From contig OX579638.1 of assembly GCA_951230915.1 (NCBI GenBank), forward strand, positions 17,068,696-17,132,695: a stretch of 64,000 bases of DNA, read 5' to 3'. The stretch comes from Antitrichia curtipendula. Lineage: Eukaryota > Streptophyta > Bryopsida > Hypnales > Leucodontaceae. Both the position numbers and the translations under genes were made by a program. This document shows, one piece after another, positions 24,618-37,400 of the stretch. Under the pieces are notes generated by a model. That model was not told where the DNA came from, ran no database searches, and was given only the letters and a program-made list of their open reading frames with translations. Positions within the stretch are counted from its first letter, which is position 1. Each line of letters opens with the position of its first letter.

Positions 24618-26066
24618 CTCCCAGTAAGGAAGAAGAAAAAATATACTTCGACGCTTCACACCGTGCAGCTTAACAGGATCGTTCTCTGAATTCTCAAGTC
24701 CCCCATTTGCCAAGAATGTAGACCTCTATGTGCCCCATCGACGAATTTCTTCACCAGTAGGCCTCCTTGATGGCAGATCCCACTCCTGTTCGTTATTGAA
24801 AGACGCACGAGCCTTACAAAATCTGTGATTCGCTGGTAAATATCGTTGACATCCTTGGTATATCACTTTTCCTAGAAGTCTGCAGTATTCACTACAAGTT
24901 TCCGGCCCACACAGAGGGCAGCCCTTGTATCTGTGAACCTGTTGACCAGATAGCAGCCCGTATGCAGGAAAATCGTTCACGATCCACATCAACAACGCCC
25001 TCAACGTGAATGTCCTTTCTCCTTCAGGCTTAGACATGTTCACAGCGGGCACTCCTTCCCAAAGCTTCAATAGATCACGTACAAGAGGAGCAAGAAAAAC
25101 ATCAATAGTTTCTGATGTAGGCGCTTTTGGACCTGGAATTAGTACAGCTAGAGAAATGAAGAATTTTTTTGTTAACAGCCAAGGCGGAAGATTGTAAATG
25201 GTTATCAGCAACACCCAAGTAGAGTGCTTCAATGCGTTGTTTTTAAAGGGAATTATGCCGTCTCCTACTAAACCCAGTCGCAAATTTGTCATAACAGCAG
25301 CAAAATCAGGATAAGCCTCGTCAACTGCTTTCCACTGATCACTATCAGCTACGGAGTACATCTTATTACTCCTGGATTTATTAGCACTATACCAAGTCAT
25401 ATGTTTGGCTATTTCGGGGCACCGGAACATCCTCAACATATGCTTCACAATATCAAAATAACGCACTACTCGCTTAGGAACGTTATTAGAGCCTTCTATG
25501 TAATGGGCACTACTGCATGTGGGACAACTTGACAGGTCTTCATTTTCCCCTTCATACAAAACATGGCCGTCAGGGCAACAATGCACTTGCCTATGTTTTA
25601 GACCCCATTTCATCAAGATAGTATTCACTTCATACGACGTTCTGGGAAAACAATTCGACATGGGCAACAAATCTCCAGCTACCCAAGTCAGCAGAGCATC
25701 GACGAATGTGTTCGGTACGGAATAAAGACTGCAAAGGGAAAATATAATGATACTACACTGTAGGCGGTTCAACTCACTGCCTTCGAATACTCTTTCCCTT
25801 GATTGTCGCAAAAGCTTCTCCATGTCAGCCTCATTTAACTCTTCGTCTTCTTCAGGAATTCCTCTTTCACCATCTTCATGCAAAACGTTGTCGTGGATTT
25901 CATCTATACGACCGAAGGCATCCCGTGCCATGGACTCCACATCAACGGCAGTGCGTTCCGGCCACGTGAATGCACAATCCTCTTCGTCATGATTTGAGCG
26001 GCGATACGCTTCCCCCTCCGTGTCTGTACGCCGACATGGACCCCTCACGTTCTGACCATCCACTGT
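24618..26066 (-). pseudogene. CACTA transposase exon with TNP2 domain, one nonsense codon
   Basis: Second exon, the core of the TNP2 (transposase_21) family. Visible are CPDGHVLYEGENEDLSSCPTC, FRCPEIAKHMTWY, LRLGLVGDGIIPFKN, STWVLLITIYNLPPWL, FFISLAVLIPGPKAP, IDVFLAPLVRDLLKLW, FTLRALLMWIVNDFPAYGLL and YKGCPLC. The acceptor GAGTGCAG is at 26067 and the donor GTATGT at 24617. The frame runs without interruption to the conserved KLHGVKRRSIFFLLPYW except for one TAG at 24726-24728. The last part is therefore in frame and homologous but behind a stop. Confidence 0.9.
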
Positions 26067-26396
26067 CTGCACTCAAGTACTCTTCAAAGTAGTATTTCAT
26101 AATAAGAATTCATGTCGCACATCTACTAAAAAATGTTAAACATGTTCCAATAACTTCTTCCGTGACAGTGACATTTTATTCGGACGGAACTTCCACATGA
26201 CTATGCAATAGTCTTAAACCTCAAAAAGAATATAAGAAGTTATTAATAATTGGAGTCGCTATACACATGCATTGACAACAGTGTCGAGACTGAAGAGGAA
26301 CGTGAAACCAGAAGTCCATAAAAACCGCACACAGGGCGAAACCGAAGTTCAAGAACGACGGAGAACTCATGCCTGTCATGTACACTTGTCACTCAC

Positions 26397-26576
26397 CATC
26401 ACAGGGAAAATGAGATAAGGATCACGACCATTGCGAGCGTGGTGCCTCGCGACATTCTCTGTTGTGTGCACCTCAGCACTTTGACATCGATTGCACGCGC
26501 ATATATACTCTGACAACCCCAAACGATTTGCTATGGAGCGCTCAATGTGGTATGCGGAATTCAGTGTTGCACTCAT
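26397..26576 (-). pseudogene. CACTA transposase first exon, transposase-associated zinc domain
   Basis: A 60-codon first exon: a CACNRC cysteine cluster followed by HHARNGRDPYLIFPVM, the layout of the transposase-associated domain that precedes TNP2. It ends in a perfect donor (ATG then GTGAGT, 26396) and joins 26066 in phase 0. The first Met is at 26576, and no better upstream start is seen. Confidence 0.75.
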
Positions 26577-29500
26577 ACTGCAATAACGATAGACACTTCA
26601 TAAGATTAGAAGAATGTTGTAGAAGATTCCTATGATGCGGAGCACAATCTAAAAAAATCCTTAAATACATCCAATTCGGAATTTTTTACAAATAATGAGT
26701 CTGCTCAACATTCCTTGAAAATTCAGTTCTCATTGCAACCGTCGACTACCATGTTAGCATGATCAGTTCAACATTGCTTCCACATGCGCAATTACGCGAG
26801 AACAGCAATTGCACTACACGTACAAGAAAAGCAATTCTAACTTGGAATAGAAATTCTTCACTTTCTTAGAGGAAGTCCAGTGTCAGCAAATTCTACATGT
26901 ACCTGCATTATTGTAGACACAGAATAAAAGAAGTAATCCTAGGCAAAGAAAGAAAGAAAAGTCAAGTCTATCTTGGACTGATGTGCACTGACAAATATGT
27001 CACTGGATTTTGGTCCGGCGATGAAAGTTTTCAATGATATTATAATCCAAACGACCGACTGGGTCACAACACTACAGATAACTGAAGTCAACATTCTCTG
27101 TCACTCGAAAATGAATCATTGGGCTTCTCACTTTCAAAACATTGAATTTCAAATACTTCTCCAACAATATTAATGTCTGTTTCTTGTCACTGAATTTTTC
27201 AGTCTCTAGTCATGAACATTAAACGATGACAGTCTCTGCAAACAGTCATTGTGAACTAATTTCGTACCAGGAATATCATCTTACAACTCCGAGAAAGTAT
27301 TTAACCACCTGAGTTATGTAGTGAACAATGGTTCATAAATGAATTTGACGCGAACTGCAAATGCTAAAAGTCTTTTTGGAAGTCAACAAAACCTACTGTC
27401 AAAGACATCACCCATTGCACATGAACTTTTGATTCATCACAATGAGTCATTGTTTCATTCAGAATTACAATAGCTCCATCAATTCACATTCACTATTTTA
27501 CAAACTTAATCACGGATTGCACGGAAAGGAATATGCTACTTACCTTACCACAACTTCTTCACTATTCAATTGACAATGACATTTACATTATGTTTTATTG
27601 CAAGGAAATATACCCCCGTTCACTCACTGACGTTCAATACTGGTAGAAGAATTTTTTTTTTTTGGTCATTCACTACTTATTGAAGTCATGTACTACTCTA
27701 TACGTCTACACTATATACAGTCAACAACTACACCTGTTTAAAAAAAAATGGCAAGAAGCACTGGTACCTCATGTGAATAAGGAGATAAAAAGTACATGCA
27801 TACCTCGTCAAATGCAAATGAAACAGGTTCTCACACCTCCAATTCTTCCGTCACGTGTATTATCATACGGTATGAACCTAAGAGAATGAAAATAAACAGT
27901 GAACACCAATTTCAATATCAATTATAAAAGCAATTACGTCTTTTTACAATGAATTCCAACAAACGATGTGTTTCCAAATACACAACAATAGTTGTCCATG
28001 TATTCATAATGTTCATCCAATTACAATTGACGAGTTCTAGTTTCAAAACTTCTAATGGCGACACTTTCAGTGTTGGCGTTCTCGTCCTAACATAGAGTTC
28101 TAGAAAACTCATATGGAGAACTTGCCTTTTGTTTAATTTCTTCTGACACACGGAGCATGCTTTGCAGTTGAACCCTCATCTTACCTTTCCTATTCAAAGT
28201 ACAGTGACCACAGAGGACTTCTCCTACGACTCCTACGAGGACATTCTGTGGACTTACACATCTGCTATGCACTTCTGTCTCTTCGCAATGCGGAAGTTTC
28301 TTGCATACGGTATCGCAATGTTTGGCAGAGACGACTACATTTGCAGTGTTATCAACAATGGCAGCAATTCTATCTGTGTTATCATCAATCCTGCAAATGG
28401 AGTCCTTGGAATCCAGTAGGTTCTTCACGCTTACGTTGGCACATTAAATGCTACTTAGAATTGCTCTCTAGTTTCCAAAGTACCGCACTCAATAGTCAGT
28501 ACCTTTGGTCTTCAGTTTCACTACCATTTTTTCCCTGGAAACCAAAAAAGAATTCTCTACTAATAAAAGGACTCCAACCACATACATTTGAAACTTGTAC
28601 TCAGTGATGAAGTCCTCTTCGAAAATATTTTTCGGGATTCCTTGCCTTTGGAAACATGGACAACTACATGAACACAATTCAACAAGCAGCGAAGGCGTTC
28701 ACAAATTAACGATTTAGAAGAATAAAACGAGACCTCCCGTTCGCGATTATCCCCTTGCCAAGGGTTCGCAACTCCTCTTTAGCAAAGAAAAGCACCTAGT
28801 GGAATGAAGACACACGGAAAAATAAACTTTCTTAACACACATTTCCGTAGTGCATACCTTTGAATTTTCTAGTAGAAAATACCTTTGCAATTCCATAGGA
28901 AAATGGTTACTCCATTTAATTACAGCACGTCACGTCGTACGCAATTTAATCAACAATTACGTTTGACTACTTCTTACTTGTAAATCATGAATTGCTAAAA
29001 GAAAACATTAGGTGACGTCAATTTAAAACACAGCGTTGTTCGATAATGATTGACAATTGCTAATCCCATTTTCTTACAATGACTACATGAAATAACGACT
29101 AACTCCAGTTTCAATGAAAAGTGAACCAGGAATGCTGACAAGAATAAAAAAGTTCTTAATCAATTCACATGCTTTAAGATGAAGAAGAACGGAAGAAGCA
29201 ACCAATTTCTGGTTTTGTTTTCAATTTAGATTTAAGTAATGTCGACTGCATGACTGACTTCGTGGTTTAAAAAATACAAATAAAAAATACCCATTGCCGT
29301 TCACTACCAAAGAATTCAATTACTTTTAGACTCATTCCACTATAGACGGTAAAGGAATTTTCCATAACGTAAATTTCGTCCCTACCGTTGAAAACATCAT
29401 AAGAGTAAAGCCATTGAAAAATAATCACAAAAAGTTCAAAGTGGTTTTCGCCAAAACAGACACAACCAAGCACATTACTTCTTCTAGACTCTTTCACAGA

Positions 29501-29984
29501 AATGCAAGATTGTAAGGTACATCGAAGACCTACATATTGTTGCAAAGAAAGAAATGCAGCAGCTAGTTACGTGTATCTTTGTTCTAATCCAGTGCACTGT
29601 CCTCTGGCTTCGAAGTTGACATATGATTTCATTCATATTGCTACTGCTTTCAATTTTTGTGACTGTTTTGCACTTCTAACTCCATTGCAGAACAAACTCA
29701 ATTAAACAAGCAGAAGAATGATTACTTAAAAAAATAATGATTGACATTGACATTTCACTGCATACAAGAGTTATTGCAAGTGCAAAGAAAATAGACGGGC
29801 TTCAGAAGAAACTCACTTTTCAACTGGGAAACGAACTCATGAACCTCAACTTCAGAGTGCACTGTCTCATGTGTTCACGCCCCTCTCGAATTTTTAATAT
29901 TTCTTCATATGCAGGTCCCCGTCCTCTTCCTGTAGCGAAGCACAGTAGCTGGTTCAAGCAAACGTAATGCCGATCCCCACTGAG
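26577..29984. other. Upstream region of transposase inside giant CACTA
   Basis: About 3.4 kb of AT-rich sequence. It presumably includes the transposase promoter and 5' UTR. One possible exon (28258-28428, minus) is listed separately. A second frame near 29820-29960 (minus, GRGRGPAYEEILKIREGREH) looks protein-like but has no clear borders. Confidence 0.4.
28258..28428 (-). CDS. Possible exon, function unknown
   Basis: A 57-codon open segment ending in a strong donor (AGATGT then GTAAGT). It contains RIDDNTDRIAAIVDNTANVV and a Cys-rich end (HCDTVCKKLPHC). No family was recognised and no matching start or acceptor was found. It could belong to a minus-strand cargo gene of the CACTA element or be chance. 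Confidence 0.2.
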
Positions 29985-31017
29985 ATTGATGTCGCAGCAC
30001 ATGATAAGCAATTCCCATGTTATACTCCCAAAAACCACTCTAAAGCATAACAAAGTGACTCTAAAGATCGAACCTACGAGATTCTGTGAAGTATCTAACT
30101 CTATTAACGAACTAAGCCAAGTCAGGGACAACAGTCATCTTTTCCGGTCCTCTTCCTATGACCGGAACCAAAAACACCCAGAAAACAAAGGACCGGATTC
30201 TTCTCTCTTCCGATTCCAACTAGTCTTTCGGTTGTCGAATCCAAAACAACCCAAGGATACTATCTCTTCCGGTCCGGGTATCCGTCTAGACCAATCCGTT
30301 CTAGACAATTCACAACCATTTCTTCTCCTATCCGGTTTGGTTTTGCCTCTGTTTAGCCATCAGACGGTTCGCCGCTTGCTTTTGAGAGTGGTAGGCCCAC
30401 CACACCTTCCGTGACTTATAGTGGCTGAAGACTCACTTTCCTAATCTCTTCCTTCCTAGGCTAGTACGGATCCGGTTTGGTCCTTCACAGCAATCCAGAT
30501 CGCAATCCGGTCCATTGGTCACACAAAGACCCCCCGTACGATCCTCTCAATACTACAACGACCCTAATGTCATCTTATTCCGTGCGAAGCTAAGGCGGTT
30601 ACAAGTGTACCCGTCCGTTCCAACGTCAACTAGAATTCTTCCGTTTACCGCTAAGATGGCGAGACCTCACAGGAGATCGGACACTCAACCGGATTTCTCA
30701 CCCAGGAGTTCTAGCGCGACTAAGGAATCCCTCCCTATCCGCCTAGCCTAACAACGGTTTTCTCACCCGGAATCTCAAACTCTAGAAGCGCTGAGGCACT
30801 GAAGTTCACTCCCAACTCTATCCTATCCGCTCACATGCACTTAGAACCAAGAAAAACATCAAGGGGAGAAATCCCAACGCATCCGCTCGTGCTTTCCGAA
30901 CTCCCTCATGCACAACTCTGCCAAAACATGGGAGAACGTACAACAAGAAAGTACAAAGAGAGAACACAAAGAAAATGTAGAAGGAAAGACTCCCAGTCCT
31001 CAGCACAAGGACTGAAT

Positions 31018-31025
31018 TATATACA
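31018..31025 (-). promoter_or_regulatory. Second TATA-like box in nested LTR element
   Basis: TATATAATTC on the minus strand, just after a CCGGAT cluster and a TTGACTTTTAACGGC tract, mirroring the arrangement before the first TATA box of the same element. Exact box borders are approximate. Confidence 0.35.
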
Positions 31026-31171
31026 CTTTGAGAACTTCCAAAAATAACAAAAGGCAAAAAGAGCCGTTAAAAGTCAATCTAAATCCGGATCCTAACTTCC
31101 GGTCCTCCTAACACTTACCGGATCGGATTACTAATCCGGATCCGTTCCTATCCTATCTTTCCTAACTTATT

Positions 31172-32818
31172 CTACATCGCTATCCCGCGCCCCAACGAAG
31201 GACTCTTGGGCTCCGCCTCCAATTGCTCGAAGACTTCTTCCAAGTTCCTGTTCCGCTCTCCAGCCATCGGATTCGGCATGTCAGAACCGGGAGAGTCTTC
31301 GATGTTGATCGGCGCGGTCTGGGAAGGCTGACTCGGCTTTGACTGCGGAGTCTGGTCCCTTCCTTCCCTTGGGTCTGGCACTTCCGGAAACAATTCCGGC
31401 ATGGAGATGTCTGATAGGTGGACCCTCATCGATCCGGTCAGCTTCTGTGTACACTCCTCCATCCGGTCCGCCGCTCCTCGTGCTAAGACCAAATTCTTCT
31501 CCACCTGCTCGGTGAAGTCAGTCAGGATCCGGACTATCCGGGTACCGGATAGTTTCTTCTCCTCCAAGACCTTCTCGTCGAAGAGTCTGGCCCTGACTGC
31601 CACGCTTCCGGTCTCACCGAAAGTCGCCTTTACCAATTCCGCCACCTTCTGCGTCTTGTCCGCCATTATCCGGGTGGCGGCCATATCTTCCTTGAAGGTG
31701 GCCACTTCCGCCTTCAACATGTCGACCTCCTCTTGAAGTCGACGGATCTCCGCTTCCTGCTTCCGGATCTCGACCGGATTGGTGATGCACTCCGCTACCT
31801 TCCCCGGCAACTTGCTATCCGGTGCTGCCTGCACCAACTCTCCGATCTGGATTAGGGCGATTCTCTTTGCCTCCCAGTCCGCGCGGATGTCGCAGAGGGT
31901 CTTCACCAACTTCTCGAACGGGTCGACCGGTCCCTTCTTCGAATAGCCTGTCTTCTCCCCTTCCGGTGTCTTCTCCTTTCTGGTTTTATCACCGAGTGGA
32001 GATCCTCTTCCGGTCGGAGACGTCGTCTTGTGCCGCTTGGTCTGCCTCTCCGCCTCTTCTTCATCTTCTTCTTCTTCTTCTTCGGTCTCGGATCCAGTTT
32101 CCTCTTCCTCCTCGTCCGTTTCCGATTCTCCGTATTTCAGGAGATTTTCCTGAGCCTTCCACTCCTTCTCTTCCGAGTCTAAAAGGAGCTGGTGTTGCTC
32201 ATAGAGGTGGAAGAGGTAGGGACACACGGGTGTCGGCCTACTCCTTCCGACCCTCGTCGCCAACTGGGCCACCAGATTGAACATGATCCGAGCCCAGTCC
32301 GCTTTCCGGTCACCACTCAGGGCACCGAAAATAGTGTTGCCGAGGGTGATTGTCACCCTTGTCGGCTTCTCCGGATGGAGGATCGAAATCAGGAACTGTA
32401 ACAGTTTCCGGTGCCGGTCGTCGATGCAGTCTTCCACCGCGTATCCGTCCTTGGGGTTGACCGCTCCTCGGAACTTGCCCCGGACGTACTCGTCCTTCCG
32501 GTTTGCCATCCCGTGGCCTCCTGCCCGGAACTTATAAACCTCCCTCCAGATCTCTTTCGTCCATTGATGTGGAACACAACGGATCGTGTTGTCGAACTGG
32601 TTCGTCCACTTCCCCTGGATCTCCTTCACCATCCGCTCGTCTTTAAAACCCCAGGGTTTGTCGAGCAAACCCTGGCACCCCATCCGGTTGAGATCCAACC
32701 GGAGCATCTCCATCTCCTCCTCTGTCGAAGGGAGAACCGGAACGACCTTCCGGAGTTTGACCGGAGCCGACGACGTGGATGGGCCTGGTCTGTTCCGCCT
32801 AAGCTGCGGCATGGACAC
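31172..32818 (-). CDS. 548-aa ORF of the nested LTR-type element
   Basis: Intact 548-codon frame, the longest uninterrupted ORF in the window. No enzyme motif is visible. The N-terminal third (residues 1-215) is a predicted globular, basic region with GCQGLLDKPWGFKDERMVKE, IWREVYKFRAGG, HRKLLQFLISILHPEKPTRV and NTIFGALSGDRKADWARIMF. An acidic Glu-rich run follows (about 235-262), then a basic KRHK stretch, a heptad-rich coiled-coil region (about 335-405) and a Pro/Ser-rich tail. This layout recalls gag-like 'putative plant transposon protein' ORFs of non-autonomous retroelements, but that assignment is inference. A TATA box lies 256 bp upstream of the ATG. Its integrity contrasts with the decayed CACTA genes around it. 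Confidence 0.75.
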   Translation of the reverse strand: MSMPQLRRNRPGPSTSSAPVKLRKVVPVLPSTEEEMEMLRLDLNRMGCQGLLDKPWGFKDERMVKEIQGKWTNQFDNTIRCVPHQWTKEIWREVYKFRAGGHGMANRKDEYVRGKFRGAVNPKDGYAVEDCIDDRHRKLLQFLISILHPEKPTRVTITLGNTIFGALSGDRKADWARIMFNLVAQLATRVGRSRPTPVCPYLFHLYEQHQLLLDSEEKEWKAQENLLKYGESETDEEEEETGSETEEEEEEDEEEAERQTKRHKTTSPTGRGSPLGDKTRKEKTPEGEKTGYSKKGPVDPFEKLVKTLCDIRADWEAKRIALIQIGELVQAAPDSKLPGKVAECITNPVEIRKQEAEIRRLQEEVDMLKAEVATFKEDMAATRIMADKTQKVAELVKATFGETGSVAVRARLFDEKVLEEKKLSGTRIVRILTDFTEQVEKNLVLARGAADRMEECTQKLTGSMRVHLSDISMPELFPEVPDPREGRDQTPQSKPSQPSQTAPINIEDSPGSDMPNPMAGERNRNLEEVFEQLEAEPKSPSLGRGIAM

Positions 32819-33073
32819 AGACTAGATCTAAGACAGTCCTTTCCGATTCTACCTCACATAGTCCTAGCCACACGTCCCGTTTTCACGTTCTCTCTCCGAT
32901 CTCAATCAGAAACCTGCACAGCGATCGGTACGCAACCGGAAACCTACCCTGCAGCACACCTCTACCGCTCACACAAACATGCGCACGCTCACAACACTTG
33001 AAAACGAGGAGCGCCCAAGAACACTCTCACCAAACAGTGTTTGGAAATGGAGAGTGACTGAGGAGGTCCTGGG

Positions 33074-33081
33074 CTTTTATA
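33074..33081 (-). promoter_or_regulatory. TATA box upstream of the 548-aa ORF
   Basis: TATAAAAG on the minus strand within a CCGGAT-rich segment, 256 bp before the ORF start. This is a typical spacing for a retroelement LTR promoter. Confidence 0.55.
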
Positions 33082-33386
33082 GTCTCTCCTAACCTAAAAG
33101 CCGTCATGATGACGTTTACCGGTCCGGTCCCACCAATCCGGTCTAACCCTAATCCGGTTCTATACCCCCAATCCGGTCCACTACTACTTCCGGACAAGGA
33201 TCCGATTTCTATCCGGTTCCTAGGTGTCACCGCTAGGATTGGATTCGTGCCAACTATTCCACTATTTCAAAGTCTTTCCTAATTTTCCGTCCTCTGCTGT
33301 TTCTAGACAAAACCTACATACTAATCGATAGTTTCCGTTCCATTTTCTAGATAAACAACTGAAAACCAAAAATTCGGACTGCGACA

Positions 33387-34415
33387 ATTGACATTCTCCG
33401 ATTTCAAATAATCAGGCACAACGACCAACAATTAGATGAGGAGCTCGAACAAGAAAACTTTGTGTAAGCAACTGCTAACTCAACTTCTTAGATTAAGTTC
33501 AATTAGGGTCTTCAAATTGTTTGATTATGTACAGGAACTACTGCGGTGATCGTTGGTAAATAAGATAACTTCAGAATAAACTCGTTCTGTACTTCCTTAC
33601 CATTTCCGGCAGCTGCTGAGGCTTCCTTCTGTGTTTCGTCGCCGCCATCGTTTCCACGACTCTCGCAGATTGTTAGGCTCTCATTAATTCCCCTAACTGT
33701 GTACCCAAAATTAGTACTTCTAACCTGCAATACTTCGTGGCTGGTTACTTAGTAATTGTCAACTTGTAGAACTTGGACACTAATAAGACACCGATAATTC
33801 GGTGTCTTCTTTCTAACATATTTCCCGCACACAAAGAAATTCTTCGGCGAGTCATTAATGAAGTTACATGACCTGCTCTGCCGTGCCTCACTTAGCATAA
33901 TACAACCAATGTGGAACAAGATCGCCACGTGAAGGAGGCGCAATGCTTGTTCCCCGAGCCAACACGTAAGAGTGAGGTACCTTTTTCATCGCCTCGAAGT
34001 TTGTGCCTTGTTGGCAACCCTAATTGTACAAGAATGGATGATAGTACTGTTGCCAACGTCTGAGTGAGCTTCCGTCCGCTTCCTACCTCCGAGGTTTCTG
34101 TACTTCACGCCGCCTCCTGCACAGCAGCACAATGCACACGGTGTTGTTAAACTATACGAAGTCGTTGTGACTACTCAATACCAAAGCTTCGTAATTCTGT
34201 TGGAAAAATCAAAAGTTCCCTCACCTCTTTGTAGTTGTAGAACTGTAAACCCTATAGCACAGCGCCGTCATTGTGTCATGTCTTCGTATTTGAAGCAGTA
34301 GTGAACCCATGTTTCACGTTTCTTACCTACATTACATCTTCCTTGAATTCTGACTATGTAGATATAAACTCCAGAATGCACGAGCTCTGAAAGACGCGGA
34401 GCTGTACGCTTGCAG
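33387..34415. other. CACTA internal region, no gene recognised
   Basis: About 1 kb between the nested element and the first supported TnpA-like exon. Small frames on the minus strand (33512-33730 and 33749-33943) show no motif. Confidence 0.4.
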
Positions 34416-37400
34416 TGGAAGAGTGAAAAGTCCGTCACGTACAACTTCATCTGCGTCAGAGGGGAAAGTTACACTACTTGTGACTGGAGTAGTTGAAGAG
34501 AGCAGAGAGCGTGCAGAGCAAACGAAACAAGTCGCCGTTGTCATTGGAAAAAAGAAGGAGTCCGTCCCTTTCAAGTAGGTGCCCATACTACTATCCAGTG
34601 ATACGGAGGAGGATTACTGTCAATGCGAAAAACTTTCTGAGCATGTTCATAACCAATCCGTAATTGAAGGAGTAGATTGCCTCAAGAAAATAAGTGAGAA
34701 AAGCTTAGAGGGATCTGACTGCGACTTCTGAGCAAGCCACTATGAGATTGATACAAAGACCAACAGCTGTAACACTACAACTGAGCACACAGACGCCGAG
34801 GAGTATGCTTCACTGAAGACTCAAGTTCCCGACGGTTTTCCTGCGCTACGCACTTCCACGCTGAGGACGCAGATAACGACATCAAACCAATGTGTTGAAC
34901 CGACTTCAAAACCAGTGAGTTGTTATTCGATCTCAGAATCCCTCCGTAAAGAAACTTATGCTTTCAAGTTAACAGATTCGGTGACTTGAAGTACCTGTAG
35001 TTCAATTTCACCATCCTGGAGGTGGCTTCCAATACAGAGTTACCATTTGTCATCAACACGAATAGCGTGATAGCCATACTGAGATCATCACAGTCTGTGA
35101 AGGATGTGAACTATCAACAGTCATTACAATTTTTTTTTCATTTTTGCCCTGTTGTTCGAGGGAAGTTGTACATGTTATCGTCTTTGTCACACACAATATT
35201 ATTTTTTCAGAGGAAGTGTTCCGTCATTTTGTAGTACTCTGTTCAAAATAGGCCAAAACAAATACAATGAACAAGGAGCTGTCACTTCCGTAGGGTTTTT
35301 TTTTGGGAAATGTCATGCTAAATTCATTATTCCTACACACATAATTCGAGTGTTTGAAATTACCGTTCAAAGATGTTGTTCTCTTCTCTCATTTTAAAGT
35401 ATCCAGGTTCAAATTTTCTTTAATCATGAATGTGCTCCTGTTCAAGCATGGAAAAATCCAGGTTGTCGCCCACTATCCACTGAAAGATGTCGTCATTGTC
35501 GGTTGAAACTCCACTCTGGTTTAATTTTTTTACTCTGACTGTGAATAGAATGTTTCCATCTGTTAGCCTAGTTCTTCTCTCTGTAGTGGTCTAGAACGTG
35601 TCTGTTATTTTGAATGCGTTGTCTCAGACTCTAATCACCTAACATCCTCAACCAGAGTGCAAAGGAGAAAATGGTCACGTCTTTACGAAATGAAGAACGT
35701 CCCCAGAGCTGGTTTACAAAGGAGAAGCCCTTACCAAAAAGTTCTAGGAAGACGAGAGCCGCCAAAAAATTAGCTATTTCTGAGGAAACAACTGTACTGA
35801 AGATAACTCCAGAAATGCAGAAGAGTAAAGACGGATAGAAACGGGCTTCACTGAAGGGCAAAAACAAGGGGAAAACACTGTCTCCAGCGGTGGTAGACGT
35901 CGTCTTCGGCGAAATCCAAGGTTCCGTGGCAAACTTGGAGGAACTACGTCGAAAGAGGGAAGAAGACACACTCAAATGCGGTAGACTACTTAGAAGTGTC
36001 GGAAATACAGGAAGTCACTCAGGTCGGTCTGATAAGAATGAGAAAAAGTCCACGGACAGGGACGGCCACGAAGAAGTGCCACTGGAAATGGAAGCGCAAA
36101 CTTCACCAGCTTCACGTAACGGGTCACCAACGACATTTTCGAAAGGTCCGTTACAGTACATCTGCACTCAGGAATGCATTTTTAGAAAAATATTCTTAGC
36201 AAAGTGGGCTAATAAAAAAATAAATAAACCTCATTCATTGTTGTGCAGAGTGCTTCAACCCTCGAGACAAAGCAGTAGAGGAGTGTCAGGTAGAATTCAA
36301 TGACGAAGAGTACACTACGAGTGCCCATGCCAGTCAAAAAGAACCAACGACATTGACTGTTGACCCGGAATTCACTACTCCCAAGGGATCGCATCCAAAT
36401 AATTTTCAAATCCCAGAGGAAAATGCGATGCGGAACAATCATGAAGCACTTTGCAGAGGTGCCCAATATCGTCGAAGTCCAACAGAAGAACCACAGTACC
36501 GCGACCACGTACGTTTCCAATTCACATTCCACTTTTTGAGTGCAGTTGTAATTTGTCCACGAACTCATGTAGAAATTCATTTCTTACACAACTGTAGTGT
36601 CTGCCCTTGCAATTTTTGGCTTCAATTTCACAATTAAAAAACGCTTTAACGTACCCTCTTCTGGAAGAGTTTGGTGTGTCCCTTTTGTATTCACTTGCTG
36701 GTCTCATGCAAAGCACTATCAGGTAACGCTGTCACTGGATGTTGCCCCTATCAAAATTTAGTACTGTCTGGAATGAAAAGAAATGACGGAGCAATTGGAA
36801 GTTCGGAAATTGTTTTTGTCATTAACGTGGTAAATGAAAAAAATCTTTGCTTTTTATGTACAATTGGTAGTAATTTTATATAGTCTTATACGGTTTTATT
36901 CGAATTGAGACCTCAGTTGTAGACAGCGTCTTGGAACATGCAAGAAAGTCTTAAATGAAAAAGTCATGCATGAGATAGCTTCTTGAAGTGCCGAGATTGT
37001 CTTCTGTGGTGAAAGACTATAACAACTACTGTTCCTAGCAGATAATGCCGTACCTCGTTGCAAAGGCTAATGCATGTGATGTACAGATTTTTCATTACAG
37101 TGCTTCTTACATTAGTGTAGGAGAAGTAGCGTTGTACTTAGAGAAGAAAGAGTGCTAGACTACATTTTCAAAAACAAATCTTCGTGATCATGTGTTTCTT
37201 TATATTGTCTTGTATATAAATCTCCTTCATACTCGGAAGAAATACAGAGGAATTCATATAACTCTTCCTTTCTACAGAGACGTCGTTCAGAGCTTAAACG
37301 TCATGAAAATTCAAATCGGAGGATTGTTTGGGACCAGCAGCCTAGGAGAAGTCAAACAGAAAGGTCATGCAGCCCACGACAAAGTCCATCTAGGAGTCCA

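Larger units (their letters stand above)
29990..33386 (-). mobile_element. Nested LTR-type element, TSD ATTGA, intact ORF
   Basis: It starts TGTCGCAG and ends CTGCGACA (perfect 8-bp terminal inverted repeat). ATTGA flanks both sides (29985-29989 and 33387-33391). Length is 3,397 bp, richer in GC and in CCGGAT motifs than the host CACTA. Read on the minus strand it has a CCGGAT cluster, TATAAAAG, a 548-codon ORF, a second CCGGAT cluster, a TATATAA box and a non-coding tail. The tail half resembles the solo LTR at 12509-13831 in layout. No reverse transcriptase or integrase is present, and two identical LTRs were not found. It is either a non-autonomous retroelement or an unusually long solo LTR carrying an ORF. 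Confidence 0.72.

Noticed and set aside
31401..33001. Several plus-strand frames of 60-196 aa
   Set aside because: They are antisense shadows of the intact 548-aa ORF, which has the promoter and the coherent protein composition.
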